The notes: a model not told the origin generated them from the letters alone. A stretch of DNA of 64,000 bases from Barthelona sp. PCE (GCA_040285745.1 JAUFOR010000003.1:1523788-1587787), one strand, 5' to 3'. Counted from the first letter of the stretch, positions 55,009-64,000 are shown. Program-made: numbers and translations.

Positions 55009-56877
55009 ATGCCTAGGGCAAATATTTCTTATTCTGATAATTTTACGTTCAATCGTTTCGGAAAATGGGTAATTTTGCAGTATTGTGATGATAAACACAA
55101 TGATACAATATTTCATTGCTTTGTTGACAAAAAATCGTCCACGATTGATGCACCGGCCCCCATTTCAGAATCAAAAGTTCAACTACAACACACCAGTTTA
55201 TTCTTTTCTGAGTACCCTGAAGTTTCATTATTAAACAGTTCTCTTTACTACCACTATCGTGTGTGTAGTGAGATGGACAATAGTGAAGATGTCATTGTAA
55301 TGCTAGAATTGTACCATTTCGAGGGAGGAATATTTCACTTTGTCAAAAGTATTCAGTTTTCCTGGTGCAAGGAATATTCAAGCGGTGCAAAGTTACTTAA
55401 CGAGAAATATTGGTACAACAGCACAAGAGGAAAGATTGCTTTATGCAGTTTAGAAAGCGGAAAATCATTTGTATTAACATACCCTAATAATCTGATTCGC
55501 TTTCTCTGGACATTTGTTCAACAAGGAGTAGTTCTCTTTATTGACGGAAGGTACAAGTCAATAGTGTGTTGTTTGGCTTTCGAAGACAATGGAGATCCAG
55601 TCCTTTCGTTAAACCATCCATTGGTGGGTATAAAGTGCGTTGCATTTGACACAACACCGGGAAGTAGCCGTGTGATATATGAAGAAGCAGTGAAATTGCC
55701 AGAAAAAGTACAGCCAACTTTTATTCGTTATAATGATCTGATTTTGCAGTACAAGGATCACTCTAGATCACGTAGTTGGTTTGTTGATAGTGGGATTGTG
55801 CTATTTACAGGTAAAACTATAGTTACTTTGAACGGGAAGTTACACTATCATGATGTAGATGAAAGGGCTTTTTTTCCCCTCACAAGACATGAATTCAGGG
55901 CCTTTTTCGCTATTCAACGTGGTTCGCGCATCCATTGCATGGAAACAAACTTGCAAAAAGGATTCCATGGGAATTACGTTGCTTGGAATCTTCTTTCCAA
56001 CTGCTGTACATTGTTTTTTCCTTCAATTGATGTTGGTAAGGACATTTTTCTCAGTAGTGTCAGTTGTTTCTATGATTTGGAACTCAGAAAGTGGCGTCAA
56101 ACTTGTGTTTTAAAAAAAAAGGAAGAGTTTCATCTGTATCTTGACGGTGTGTTTTTCAGTTCAAAACCACGAAGTGTGTATGATATAAGTGATGACGTTC
56201 CTCTCTTTAACGATAAAATCTTTGTTGAGCCATTGAAAGATAAGGATACTGTTGATCTTGTGGTGAACGGTTCATACTTCACGACGGTTGAGAATAATTA
56301 CGATTTCAGCTTCGTCGATAATGTGGTGTGGGCCAATATGAACAATACAGAAATGGCTGTATGTTTTGTTAATGGTGCCGAAATCATTGAAGCCTATCAT
56401 ACAATTTTTCCAAACTACTTCGTTTGCAACAATTACTGCCCTATAGAAGCTTTAATAATAAGAGAGCACGAGAATTCTGTGAAATATATGATGCTCAGAT
56501 ATTGTGATTTTGAAATTGAAGAATACTCTGTTTCTGAGCTAAGTTTTGATGAATATGCTATTGATGCTGTATTTTTAGAACAAAGCATAGTGTTTTTCGG
56601 CGGAAAAGTATATTGTTTAGGTTCTGCGGGTGTTGAAAGAGTCATTGATATTCCAGGTTGGAGCAATGATGAATATGAGTTTTATTCGCCCGAACCAGGT
56701 GTTTTAGTCCGGCATCTAAAGTATTTGGATGGTTTCGAGGTTAAATTGGACATTGCTAAATTTGGTAAGAACTTTTTAGATTTTGAAATTGAGCATAAAA
56801 GCATAAATATCGAGGAGTTTCTTTCTGATTGCAGTGTCAAAGTGTTCTCAGCATTCGGTAGCTATTCGCCTCGTTGA
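55009..56877 (+). CDS. MPR-family protein (622 aa)
   Basis: The start at 55009 (MPRANISYSDNFTFNRFGKW) gives the family's MPR opening; the frame is open for 37 codons upstream but AT-rich and non-conserved. Almost the same length as the gene at 51200 (620 aa), with the same beta-rich composition and a related C-terminal third (FFGGKVYCLGSAGVERVIDI, EFYSPEPGVLVRHLKYLDGF). It ends in TGA. No signal, membrane or catalytic motif is visible. It lies on the opposite strand to the other MPR genes. Confidence 0.82.
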   Translation: MPRANISYSDNFTFNRFGKWVILQYCDDKHNDTIFHCFVDKKSSTIDAPAPISESKVQLQHTSLFFSEYPEVSLLNSSLYYHYRVCSEMDNSEDVIVMLELYHFEGGIFHFVKSIQFSWCKEYSSGAKLLNEKYWYNSTRGKIALCSLESGKSFVLTYPNNLIRFLWTFVQQGVVLFIDGRYKSIVCCLAFEDNGDPVLSLNHPLVGIKCVAFDTTPGSSRVIYEEAVKLPEKVQPTFIRYNDLILQYKDHSRSRSWFVDSGIVLFTGKTIVTLNGKLHYHDVDERAFFPLTRHEFRAFFAIQRGSRIHCMETNLQKGFHGNYVAWNLLSNCCTLFFPSIDVGKDIFLSSVSCFYDLELRKWRQTCVLKKKEEFHLYLDGVFFSSKPRSVYDISDDVPLFNDKIFVEPLKDKDTVDLVVNGSYFTTVENNYDFSFVDNVVWANMNNTEMAVCFVNGAEIIEAYHTIFPNYFVCNNYCPIEALIIREHENSVKYMMLRYCDFEIEEYSVSELSFDEYAIDAVFLEQSIVFFGGKVYCLGSAGVERVIDIPGWSNDEYEFYSPEPGVLVRHLKYLDGFEVKLDIAKFGKNFLDFEIEHKSINIEEFLSDCSVKVFSAFGSYSPR

Positions 56878-56888
56878 AAAGCTGCAAT

Positions 56889-57429
56889 TTAATTGAGTTG
56901 TCGCTTTGTTGAACATAACTCATGAGTTGATGATATCAACCTCAATAACACGTGGAAAAATGAGGAACGAGCGTTGGGATAGCTGTTCAACGATGCAAAG
57001 AGTGTGTTAAGGTTCATTTGCTTCCTTAAACCCGCACGTAACTCCTGTATTGTATTCTTACTAATTGTGTTACTTTTGGAGTTAACAATTCCCGCATTTA
57101 AGAACGCATGATCGATACACAGTTACCCTCGAATAATGCTGGGAAAACATCAACATAGCATAGAATGGAAATATCCTCAATGCTATTCTCCTCACTTAAA
57201 CAATTCAAAAGGTTAAAAAACGAAATGCCATCCATAGATGCATGGCTGAAGTTGTTTCTAATGGCAAAAACCAAATAGGAATCGAATAAACGGTGTCATC
57301 AGTGTCATTTAGAGTAGAATACCAATGACCAAACAATTTGCGAATAACCACCTGTGAGCTATGCACCAACCTTGCTATGTCGGTGTTAGAACCGCCTTCT
57401 ATGCCGTTTATGAGATACATTTCAGTCAT
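56889..57429 (-). pseudogene. Decayed gene with an HxxxDG acyltransferase-like motif
   Basis: Starting at an ATG (57429, MTEMYLINGIEGGSNTDIAR), related coding sense continues through three frames on the minus strand. The pieces are LVHSSQVVIRKLFGHWYSTL, then in another frame VFAIRNNFSHASMDGISFFN followed by LLNCLSEENSIEDISILCYV, then in a third frame HAFLNAGIVNSKSNTISKNT and a tail to a TAA at 56889. HASMDGISFFNLL fits the HHxxxDG-S-x-x-x-L-L motif of condensation/alcohol acyltransferase/BAHD-like enzymes. Identity is tentative. At least two frameshifts make it non-functional. Confidence 0.45.
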
Positions 57430-57586
57430 GCACTACACAGAGGGATTGCCGGTATGCAATATTCAGTAGCATTTATTTTCAAGCAGTGCTTTTGAGTTAT
57501 ATATAGTACAGTAACTGTGTGTGCGTATATGATTAAGCTGTATAAATTAATTTAGGGGTTGTAAAGTTTATTGAAAAAAAAAATGT

Positions 57587-57791
57587 TAATTAGTAATTTT
57601 TAATCGATTTTGGGTCTCTACCGTTTGATTATACCACTATTTTCGATATACTTAACCTCTAATTACGTGAGATAGACGAGAAAACTGACCGAAAATTGTG
57701 ATTAACCAACACAATACTTGATACTTTGGCTCGAACATTTCCGTCTCGAAAGCAAAAATCGAGATATGGCGCCTATAGCTCAGTTGGCAGA
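57587..57791 (+). repeat. Diverged duplicate of the tRNA-Phe upstream region (copy 1)
   Basis: About 205 bp matching 59097-59303 with scattered changes; shared blocks include GGGTCTCTACCGTTTGAT, AATTACGTGAGAT, GAAAACTGACCGAAAATTGTG and TTTCCGTCTC. The match runs from upstream flank into the first 23 nt of a tRNA and stops inside it. Confidence 0.88.
57769..57791 (+). pseudogene. tRNA-Phe 5' fragment (tRNA pseudogene)
   Basis: GCGCCTATAGCTCAGTTGGC followed by AGA is identical to the acceptor 5' strand and D-arm of the tRNA-Phe at 59281, including the A-box. After that the sequence (CTCTGCCTTTTC) is unrelated: there is no anticodon arm, T-arm or 3' acceptor strand. Confidence 0.88.
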
Positions 57792-59096
57792 CTCTGCCTT
57801 TTCAAAAGTTTTGGTGGAGGGGTCTATTTGCTACTGTATGTAATGCCCATAGAAAACTATGAACGATTATAAAGGATAGTAGGAGATTCTTTACAAAGGT
57901 CATGGTACCGCATACGGGCTACCATCTTCAGTTTGAAAGTCCGTACATCTCGTATTTCAATTACTAAGCAGCAGTACAACTAGAATAAATAGGAAAACTG
58001 GTAATAACACCAGCATATGCTCTATTCCATTCTCTGTTCAAAATCAACTGCAAGATCTTCCTAACAGGGATACAATTGTAATGTCATGCTTGTTTATCTT
58101 ATTGTTATAGGATTACAAAATGTTTTCTGAAAACATTTTTTTCCTAATCCAAATCTTCCACCAACCTCAATATGAAGTGTAACCCATTGTATAAGGCCTG
58201 TCTCCTCATTTATAAAAAAGAAAATCAAAAATGATTAATTGCCTACTTCCAAAAAAAGTATAAATATTAGTAATTCCTGTATGAATCATTGGAAAGTTCA
58301 ATTAAAAAATCTAAAACTTCAATTACGTGCGCAGTATGCCCGTGTCACGAAAACCTGTGCTCGTCCACACTGAAACAGCCGATTCGTATGCTTCAACAGC
58401 TGCTGAGTTGTAGTCAAACAAGGTTGCACTGAATAAAAAATAACAGCCCAATGCCGTCCAAACTGTTGCCCTCTTCGCCAAAGTGCCCGTCCTCGCTGCT
58501 AAGATACCTGGGAACTGTTTCACGTTGTTGCATAATAGCTTTTCCAAAGAAGAATATATAAAAAACTAAGGGAAAGAAGATGAAAAAACTGAAAACAGGG
58601 TTCTTACCTGTTGTGACTAACGCATCTTTCCTCTGTTATTTTGTGTAAAACGTGCACATCGGCGGCCCCCGAACAACAGAATAGCTTGAAATACATAACC
58701 ACACATGCAGAAATGTTCTACGCCCCCATGACAGTAAAAGTATCCTTTCGCACGCATTTGGTGTGTAACCCGAGATATGATGCCCGATAAAGGTGTGTAA
58801 AAATATAAAAATACGTTCTTAGCAGTAAGTTTTTTGTAAAAGATTTACGTGTGTGTGTGGTGAGTCAACATTCTCGTTTACACCCGTAGACATTTGAAAA
58901 ACTAGTACCCATATGGTTAAAATACACTAATCATGCAACCATTAAACGTGAAAAATTAAAATACACACACATACGTTCTATTCCTCCAAATTATCTCACA
59001 ATCTATTTATGTATGAATGTGCATTAGTGGTATGGCCCAAATCAAGCTTATTTTAAACAATGAATAATTATAAAATTTTTCAAAAATATTAAAACT
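57792..59096. other. Gene-poor region between the two tRNA-flank duplicates
   Basis: AT-rich sequence with no confident gene. A minus-strand frame at 58323-58547 (74 codons, with the hydrophobic stretch ALGCYFLFSATLFDYNSAAV) could be a fragment, but it has no recognisable family or good boundaries. Confidence 0.5.
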
Positions 59097-59303
59097 AATT
59101 AGTAATTTTTAAATAACTGTGGGTCTCTACCGTTTGATCACGTCACTATTTTCAACATACTTAACCCTTAATTACGTGAGATGGGGGAGAAAACTGACCG
59201 AAAATTGTGAATAACCAATACGGTACTTGACACTTTGGCTCCAACATTTCCGTCTCAGAAGTCAAAATCGAGATATTGAGGCGCCTATAGCTCAGTTGGC
59301 AGA
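59097..59303 (+). repeat. tRNA-Phe upstream region (copy 2 of the duplication)
   Basis: Counterpart of 57587-57791. This copy leads into the complete tRNA, so it is probably the parent. The shared 180-bp upstream flank may include tRNA control elements. Confidence 0.85.
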
Positions 59304-59353
59304 GCGTATGACTGAAGATCATAAGGTCCTAAGTTCAATTCTTGGTGGGCGCA
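59281..59353 (+). tRNA. tRNA-Phe (anticodon GAA), intronless
   Basis: A full cloverleaf can be drawn. The acceptor pairs GCGCCTA with TGGGCGC (one G-T pair). The D-stem pairs GCTC with GAGC. The anticodon stem TATGA/TCATA holds loop CTGAAGA (anticodon GAA). The T-stem CTAAG/CTTGG (one T-G pair) holds loop TTCAATT. Discriminator A at 59353. A-box TAGCTCAGTTGG and a slightly divergent B-box (AGTTCAATTCT) are internal promoters for RNA polymerase III. Confidence 0.96.
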
Positions 59354-59358
59354 CCTCC

Positions 59359-59365
59359 TTTTTTT
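59359..59365 (+). terminator. RNA polymerase III terminator of tRNA-Phe
   Basis: A run of seven T starts 6 bp after the discriminator base, the usual pol III stop. Confidence 0.8.
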
Positions 59366-59543
59366 GTGGTTGTCATGCATTTTGCCTGCTTAACTTTGTT
59401 GGCTTTTTATCCATTTTCCGGTATCTGTTTCAGTCCAATTAGACACGCTTGCGAATAACACGCTATTTCGTAGAAGTAAATCTACCTGAGGACGCGATCC
59501 TTCCTGAGTACTCCATTTCTTTCTCCCCTTTTCTTCAGTAAAC

Positions 59544-59880
59544 ATGTTGAATGATGGAAGCATGTGGTTGACGGAACTCATGGGAGATTGAATCTGTGAA
59601 TAATGAATGTGCTGCGAAATACATCCCTTTCTTACATTCCGGATTTCTTTTTATTTGCTCGGGCAACAGGCAACGAAGAACTACGAAAAGCAATTAACAA
59701 GATGTTGAATGATGGATGTGGTTGACGGAACTCATGGCAGAGTGAATCTGTGACTCATGTTGAATGATGGAAGCATGTGGTTGACGGAACTCATGGCAGA
59801 GTGAATCTTGTTGAATGATGTTGAATGATGGAAGCATGTGGTTGACGGAACTCATGGCAGAGTGAATCTGTGACTCATGA
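59544..59880. repeat. Imperfect tandem repeat A, about 55-bp units
   Basis: Four copies of a unit beginning ATGTTGAATGATGGAAGC and containing TGGTTGACGGAACTCATGG, at about 59544, 59702, 59757 and 59818. The last three are nearly contiguous and share GAGTGAATCT. Copy 2 lacks a few bases (GATGGATGTGG); copy 1 is separated and diverged (GGGAGATTG). No long ORF runs through. Confidence 0.9.
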
Positions 59881-59904
59881 ATGTGCTGTCCGAATTACGC
59901 CCTT

Positions 59905-60348
59905 TATCGTACATTCCGGATTTCTCTTTTTTACTATTTTTTATGGGGTGGGAACTCAATTACCCGACCTCGAGCTTAGGAACTTATTCACGCCATCCAA
60001 CTAGATATCTGTCAGTAAACATGCATGTATCCGAGAGAACTCAGCCCCTGTGAAGTCATCTTTTTTACTATTTTTTATGGGGTGGGAACTCAATTACCCG
60101 ACCTCGAGCTTAGGAACTTATTCACGCCATCCAACTAGATATCTGTCAGTAAACATGCATGTATCCGAGAGAACTCAGCCCCTGTGAAGTCATTATCGTA
60201 CATTCCGGATTTCTCTTTTTTACTATTTTTTATGGGGTGGGAACTCAATTACCCGACCTCGAGCTTAGGAACTTATTCACGCCATCCAACTAGATATCTG
60301 TCAGTAAACATGCATGTATCCGAGAGAACTCAGCCCCTGTGAAGTCAT
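59905..60348. repeat. Tandem repeat B, three copies of 133 bp with a 22-bp linker
   Basis: Units at 59927-60059, 60061-60193 and 60216-60348 appear identical base for base. Each runs from TTTTTTACTATTTTTTATGG to GCCCCTGTGAAGTCAT. A 22-bp linker (TATCGTACATTCCGGATTTC, then TC) precedes copies 1 and 3 but not copy 2. The array ends about 40 bp from the stop codon of the MPR gene on the minus strand. Confidence 0.95.
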
Positions 60349-60389
60349 TTGCAACAAAACTGTGCTGAACAAATAATAAACATATTTGT

Positions 60390-62588
60390 TTATAAAAATT
60401 CTGCTTCATTATTTGTCTGTGAATGATAGTTGGGCATATGGTACTCAACAACGGAAGCCTCCGCCAGGAACGAAGGAAGGTGAAACCTTTCCACAGTGGG
60501 ATTAGTTGATTCTGGATCTTCCTCAACGTTGTATGTTTTCAACACCATTGTCTTGGTTTCTTCTTCGTAAATAACTTCCTGAACAACGTTATTAGGCATA
60601 TTTAAGCTGCGAATATCGTTGCCAATATTTGGTAAAATAGTATTTGTATAAAATCGCATTTCAATAACACCATTAACAATGGATACCTTATTAATACCTT
60701 GATCTACTTGAATGTACGAATCACCTATGAAATTAAAGAAACAGTTACCTTCCAAGAATTCTTCATCCATTTCACCATCATTTAAATATTTATATATCAA
60801 AACGGGTTCCAAAAAATTTCCTGTTGACCAATCTAAACAATGTAAATACTGTTCCTCACCATCATTATTGTATTTATATGTTACAAAGAGCTGGTGGTCA
60901 GCTGTATCTGTTAATGGATGATGACAGAAGACTAAACTCGAAACATCATCGCCATGATGAAAAGTGATGTGCTTTTGAACCTCAACATCATTATTATTGA
61001 TCAGCAATTGTAAAAAATGTGTTGAATTAGTACAAATAACACACATAGAACTTCCAGTGACTGAAGGCATGCAATTATTAATGTACTCATTTGGTGGAAG
61101 CTCCAAAACTTTTGTATTACCAAGATAACCTTGACAAAAGTTTTCATTATACTCAATAAAAAATGGTAACCCAAGAACTAAGCTATTATAATTCAAAAAG
61201 CCCTCATTTTCAAAAGGAGTTATTATTGGTTTTGATTCTGAACCTTCCCAGTGTATTTTAACTAATTCTGAAGCACCTAGTCTTGTATTACACTGTGCAA
61301 TCATAAAGAAATACTCTTCCTCAACCGGGTGCATCGATAATTCACTGTAATTCCTTTCAAACATGAAACTATCGTTAGTCATAACACTTTTATGTGTGAC
61401 GATTCTTTTTTCCTTGAAGTAAAAGTAACACTGTCTTTTCATATTGCTGTCTGCAAAATGTGCTGTCCCATCATACATAACTCTGAGAGGCCAAAAATTT
61501 TGCAATCGAATCACCTCGTTATTGACTTTTCTAAACTTTATAGGGCCATAAACACCCGTTGCATTACTAGTTCCAAAAAACTGGCATTGTTCATTATGAA
61601 AAGAATTCGCCAAGTCAATGTGTTTTAAATCAACACAATTAGCAATGTAACTGGCCATATCACCGGTTGTCGACTTAAGCTCCCCGTTTTCAATATGAAC
61701 AACAGTGCAAATTGAGCCATCATTTAAAAGCGCAGAAAATACATCTTGTGTCAAAGTGAACAAGGCAAAATAAGAACAGTAGGACATTTTCAACTCTAAT
61801 AACTGTGGGAATCTTTCCAATAGATCAACACGGTTTCGTTGACGGTCAAAAATGATCAATTCTTCTAATATCTCGCCATTAACATAAAAACAAACACAAT
61901 CAGCATTGTAACATCCTATACAGTTTTGATTATGAACACCTTCTAGCTGTACGATATCCGGCTCATGAGCCTCGTCCATATCATCTACGCAGAAATTGTA
62001 GTGAAATATTGAAAAATCATTTTCATAATTGCTCATCAATACATATTCAATGGAACAATTGCTGTTGGTGGAGTAATGGTAGTACTCTCCAAGGCACCTG
62101 TACTGTTCTGTTAGAATATTGAGAATGTAACAATGAGTCGATTCTCCATTCTGGTGTTCTTCATCAACCTCTGCAATAGAAAAAAAAATGTGGTTCTCAT
62201 CTAATGGAACAAATTCGCTCGATACATATTTTTGTAAATTATCCAAATCATCAAAAGGGAAACGAATCTTTCTGTTTGTGTGTTCATCACTGTTAATTTC
62301 GTTGAAATACAGGATTTCAAGATCAGTTAATCGATTATTTTCGCTAAAATGCTGTTCAACGATCATATATCCTGCTCCAGCTTTTCGCTTGTAATAATAC
62401 TGAAGTGATTCACACGTTTCTTCAACATATCCACAAAATTCTTCCCCATCAACAGCATCAATGAGATTGTGTAAATGAGTGTCTTCTCTAGTTTTGACCA
62501 TTCTAACACCCTGACCTTCAAAAATAATTTGCCCCTCGGGAAAGGCCCCGATGATAAGGTCATCCTCGAATTTACGGATACGAGGCAT
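60390..62588 (-). CDS. MPR-family protein, intact long member (732 aa)
   Basis: Starts MPRIRKFEDDLIIGAFPEGQ. Conserved blocks shared with the frameshifted copy at 34702-36859: CYILNILTEQYRCLGEYYHY; DDMDEAHEPDIVQLEG; IIFDRQRNRVDLLERFPQLL; and the near-identical C-terminus ERFHLPSFLAEASVVEYHMP. The copy at the right edge has the same C-terminus. Repeated short beta strands and frequent Tyr, Cys, Asn and Asp suggest an all-beta, possibly propeller-like fold; no signal peptide, membrane segment or catalytic motif is seen. Function unknown. Low GC compared with the conserved genes. Confidence 0.88.
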   Translation of the reverse strand: MPRIRKFEDDLIIGAFPEGQIIFEGQGVRMVKTREDTHLHNLIDAVDGEEFCGYVEETCESLQYYYKRKAGAGYMIVEQHFSENNRLTDLEILYFNEINSDEHTNRKIRFPFDDLDNLQKYVSSEFVPLDENHIFFSIAEVDEEHQNGESTHCYILNILTEQYRCLGEYYHYSTNSNCSIEYVLMSNYENDFSIFHYNFCVDDMDEAHEPDIVQLEGVHNQNCIGCYNADCVCFYVNGEILEELIIFDRQRNRVDLLERFPQLLELKMSYCSYFALFTLTQDVFSALLNDGSICTVVHIENGELKSTTGDMASYIANCVDLKHIDLANSFHNEQCQFFGTSNATGVYGPIKFRKVNNEVIRLQNFWPLRVMYDGTAHFADSNMKRQCYFYFKEKRIVTHKSVMTNDSFMFERNYSELSMHPVEEEYFFMIAQCNTRLGASELVKIHWEGSESKPIITPFENEGFLNYNSLVLGLPFFIEYNENFCQGYLGNTKVLELPPNEYINNCMPSVTGSSMCVICTNSTHFLQLLINNNDVEVQKHITFHHGDDVSSLVFCHHPLTDTADHQLFVTYKYNNDGEEQYLHCLDWSTGNFLEPVLIYKYLNDGEMDEEFLEGNCFFNFIGDSYIQVDQGINKVSIVNGVIEMRFYTNTILPNIGNDIRSLNMPNNVVQEVIYEEETKTMVLKTYNVEEDPESTNPTVERFHLPSFLAEASVVEYHMPNYHSQTNNEAEFL

Positions 62589-63302
62589 ATAAAAGTAGTT
62601 TGCCGTGATGAAACAAGTGTAAAAAGAGATAGCAGTTTAAGAATATATTGATTACTTACCAATTCTATGTGAAGATTTAAAGATTCAATTTTATTGTAAA
62701 GCTTGACCCCTGGACGATAGGGATCAATTATCATTAACTACTGCTCAGATAATAATGATTATTGAACTTCTTATTGCTATTTTGTATTTATTTTTTAGAA
62801 AAATAATTAATGTTTCGGAGACATTTTTATCAAAAGTAATCTCTACAGTGTATTCAGGAGAACTAAAATTATCATGTTCACGTATCTAGTGTATCTAGTA
62901 TATCATGAATATGTGACGAGATGGTCTTTATGTATTTCATTTTAGAATGTTATCATTCCTTTAAGCATCAACCACCGGTTTGATGTTCAGTAAGTCCATG
63001 GTACAAATAAGAATAAAAATAATACAGGCTGGCTTACCATACATGCGTTTGTTTCCACCAAATAACTATCAATATTTAAAGCGGAAAAAATGTTAAATTC
63101 GAATAAAAAACGTTCAGGCACTATTACATGTTCAGAAAACGCAGAGCATGATTCCTTGTAAACAAGAAAGAGAAACTTAAAAAAATAAATGCTCTCATCG
63201 TTCAAGTCTTCTGTTGCCATATATAAGAAATTCAATAGTTAACATGGTATCCAATTGAAGTCGAAAAGTTCTACGTCATCGTTTCTTGATAACATAATAT
63301 TT
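62589..63302. other. Gene-poor region, 714 bp
   Basis: AT-rich. It contains a minus-strand open frame at 62987-63220 (77 codons from MATEDLNDESIYFFKFLFLV) without homology or a good boundary; a GTAAGC after GCATGTATG could be a splice site, but no acceptor was confirmed. Not called as a gene. Confidence 0.4.
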
Positions 63303-63659
63303 TCAAAATACATTAAAAAATAATGTGCAAAAGTAAAGAATGAAAAAAACTATAAAAAAAAATCCCAAAGCGCCCTTTTTATCTTGATTATAATTTGCTG
63401 TTCCTTCATCAATGTCTTGAGGAGAAAGATTCACACATCCAGCAAATTCATTGTATCTACTTTCAAAATCTAAGCTGTTCGATTGCATCATGTGGTATTC
63501 GAGCTCTAACAACTCACTCACATTATGGAATAGATCTTCAGGGTATGCATTTGAAACCACAGGAACAGGTTCTACTGGTAACAAGTCAAAACTTGGATCA
63601 TCACTCGAATTTAGCATAGTTTCTGATGTGCCCATTACATATAAATCGCGTTCCGGCAT
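63303..63659 (-). CDS. Small tail-anchored protein (118 aa)
   Basis: ATG at 63659 (MPERDLYVMGTSETMLNSSD). The protein is acidic and polar (DPSFDLLPVEPVPVV) until a single C-terminal hydrophobic segment of about 20 residues (GFFFIVFFILYFCTLFFNVF) ending at the stop, the layout of a tail-anchored membrane protein. No SNARE motif is clear. A segment VSELLELEYHMMQSNSLDFE may form a short helix. Confidence 0.6.
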   Translation of the reverse strand: MPERDLYVMGTSETMLNSSDDPSFDLLPVEPVPVVSNAYPEDLFHNVSELLELEYHMMQSNSLDFESRYNEFAGCVNLSPQDIDEGTANYNQDKKGALGFFFIVFFILYFCTLFFNVF

Positions 63660-63862
63660 GGAAATTGCGAATTCAAATGCTGAAAAGGGAGGTTTATTTT
63701 TTTGCAGTCTAAATTTTCATAATAACATCTTTCAGAACTCACAATAACCTCATAAGGGAATAACATAGAACACACCAATTTTAAAAATCACAATTATTTT
63801 GTTTAGTAAAGAATGTTTGTTGGACACCAGTCTGAATATTTGTTTATCTGATTTTCAGTCTA

Positions 63863-64000
63863 TCAACAACATTGTTCATGATAATCGGGCATGTGGTACT
63901 CAACGATGGAAGCCTCCGCCAGGAACGATGGAAGGTGGAACGATTCCACTGTGGGATTGATCGATTCCGGGTCTTCCTCAATATTGAGCAATGTGCAACT
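63863..64000 (-). CDS. MPR-family protein, C-terminal part only (gene continues past the right edge)
   Basis: 46 codons open from the right edge to a TGA at 63863-63865. The end reads PTVESFHLPSFLAEASIVEY, then HMPDYHEQCC, almost the same as the C-termini of the genes at 60390 and 34702. The nucleotide sequence is also highly similar over about 100 bp, pointing to recent duplication or gene conversion. Confidence 0.88.
   Translation of the reverse strand, partial: SCTLLNIEEDPESINPTVESFHLPSFLAEASIVEYHMPDYHEQCC

Noticed and set aside
58323-58547. Minus-strand 74-codon frame with a hydrophobic stretch
   Set aside because: No clear start context, splice partner or family; left as part of the gene-poor region.
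59544-60348. CRISPR-like array
   Set aside because: Units are contiguous or joined by a fixed linker, with no unique spacers, and the genome is eukaryotic; these are ordinary tandem repeats.
62987-63220. Minus-strand 77-codon frame in the gap before the tail-anchored protein
   Set aside because: AT-rich, no motifs, possible splice donor without acceptor; not enough support.

Overview
The window is a compact eukaryotic nuclear segment from a flagellated single-celled organism. It holds about 40 protein genes in 64 kb on both strands, uses the standard code (TAA, TAG and TGA all end conserved genes), and has very few, very short introns. Five introns (42-70 bp) are supported by restored conserved protein. 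All five end in the same block: a CTAAC/CTCAC/CTAAT-type branch site whose A lies exactly 7 nt before the splice junction. As far as I know that geometry is typical of metamonads such as Giardia and Trichomonas, so a metamonad or related free-living flagellate is my best guess; the species cannot be named. Convergent genes are packed to within 10-45 bp, and two pairs share their stop codons inside a palindrome (CTAG, TTAA).

Left part (1-33 kb) is mostly conserved housekeeping and flagellar genes. It holds a small CXorf65/C22orf15-like protein, an RSP7-like RIIa/EF-hand protein, SPAG6/PF16, TAF10, a NOT2-domain protein, PUM3/Puf6, a type II DnaJ, an armadillo protein, an ABHD13-like hydrolase, a Siw14-type phosphatase, a cystatin and a 2394-residue BLTP2/Hobbit/Fmp27 bridge-like lipid transfer protein. 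It continues with an NT-C2 protein, OST48/WBP1, Rab21, Rab23, TXNDC9, a KH protein and a BRCT-containing family X DNA polymerase. One large multi-pass protein of unknown family (1154 aa) sits among them.

Middle part (33-51 kb) mixes conserved genes with lineage-specific ones. Conserved: a RING/B-box/TLDc protein, a possible SLC52-type transporter, SLBP, WNK kinase, UDP-GlcNAc pyrophosphorylase and AP-4 epsilon. Lineage-specific: two related membrane proteins, a broken protein kinase, and a frameshifted member of a large family whose proteins begin Met-Pro-Arg ('MPR' family). A Cys/Lys-rich four-pass membrane protein also lies here.

Right part (51-64 kb) looks like accessory sequence. It contains four more MPR genes (one cut by the edge), RBM34/Nop12, a coiled-coil protein, a decayed gene with an HxxxDG acyltransferase-like motif, a tRNA-Phe with a truncated duplicate, two tandem repeat arrays and a small tail-anchored protein. 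The MPR family (about 620-730 aa, no visible signal or membrane segment, no family I recognise) is the best candidate here for an undescribed system. Several genes point to a motile cell with an active secretory/endosomal system (SPAG6, RSP7, Rab23, Rab21, AP-4, OST48, BLTP2).
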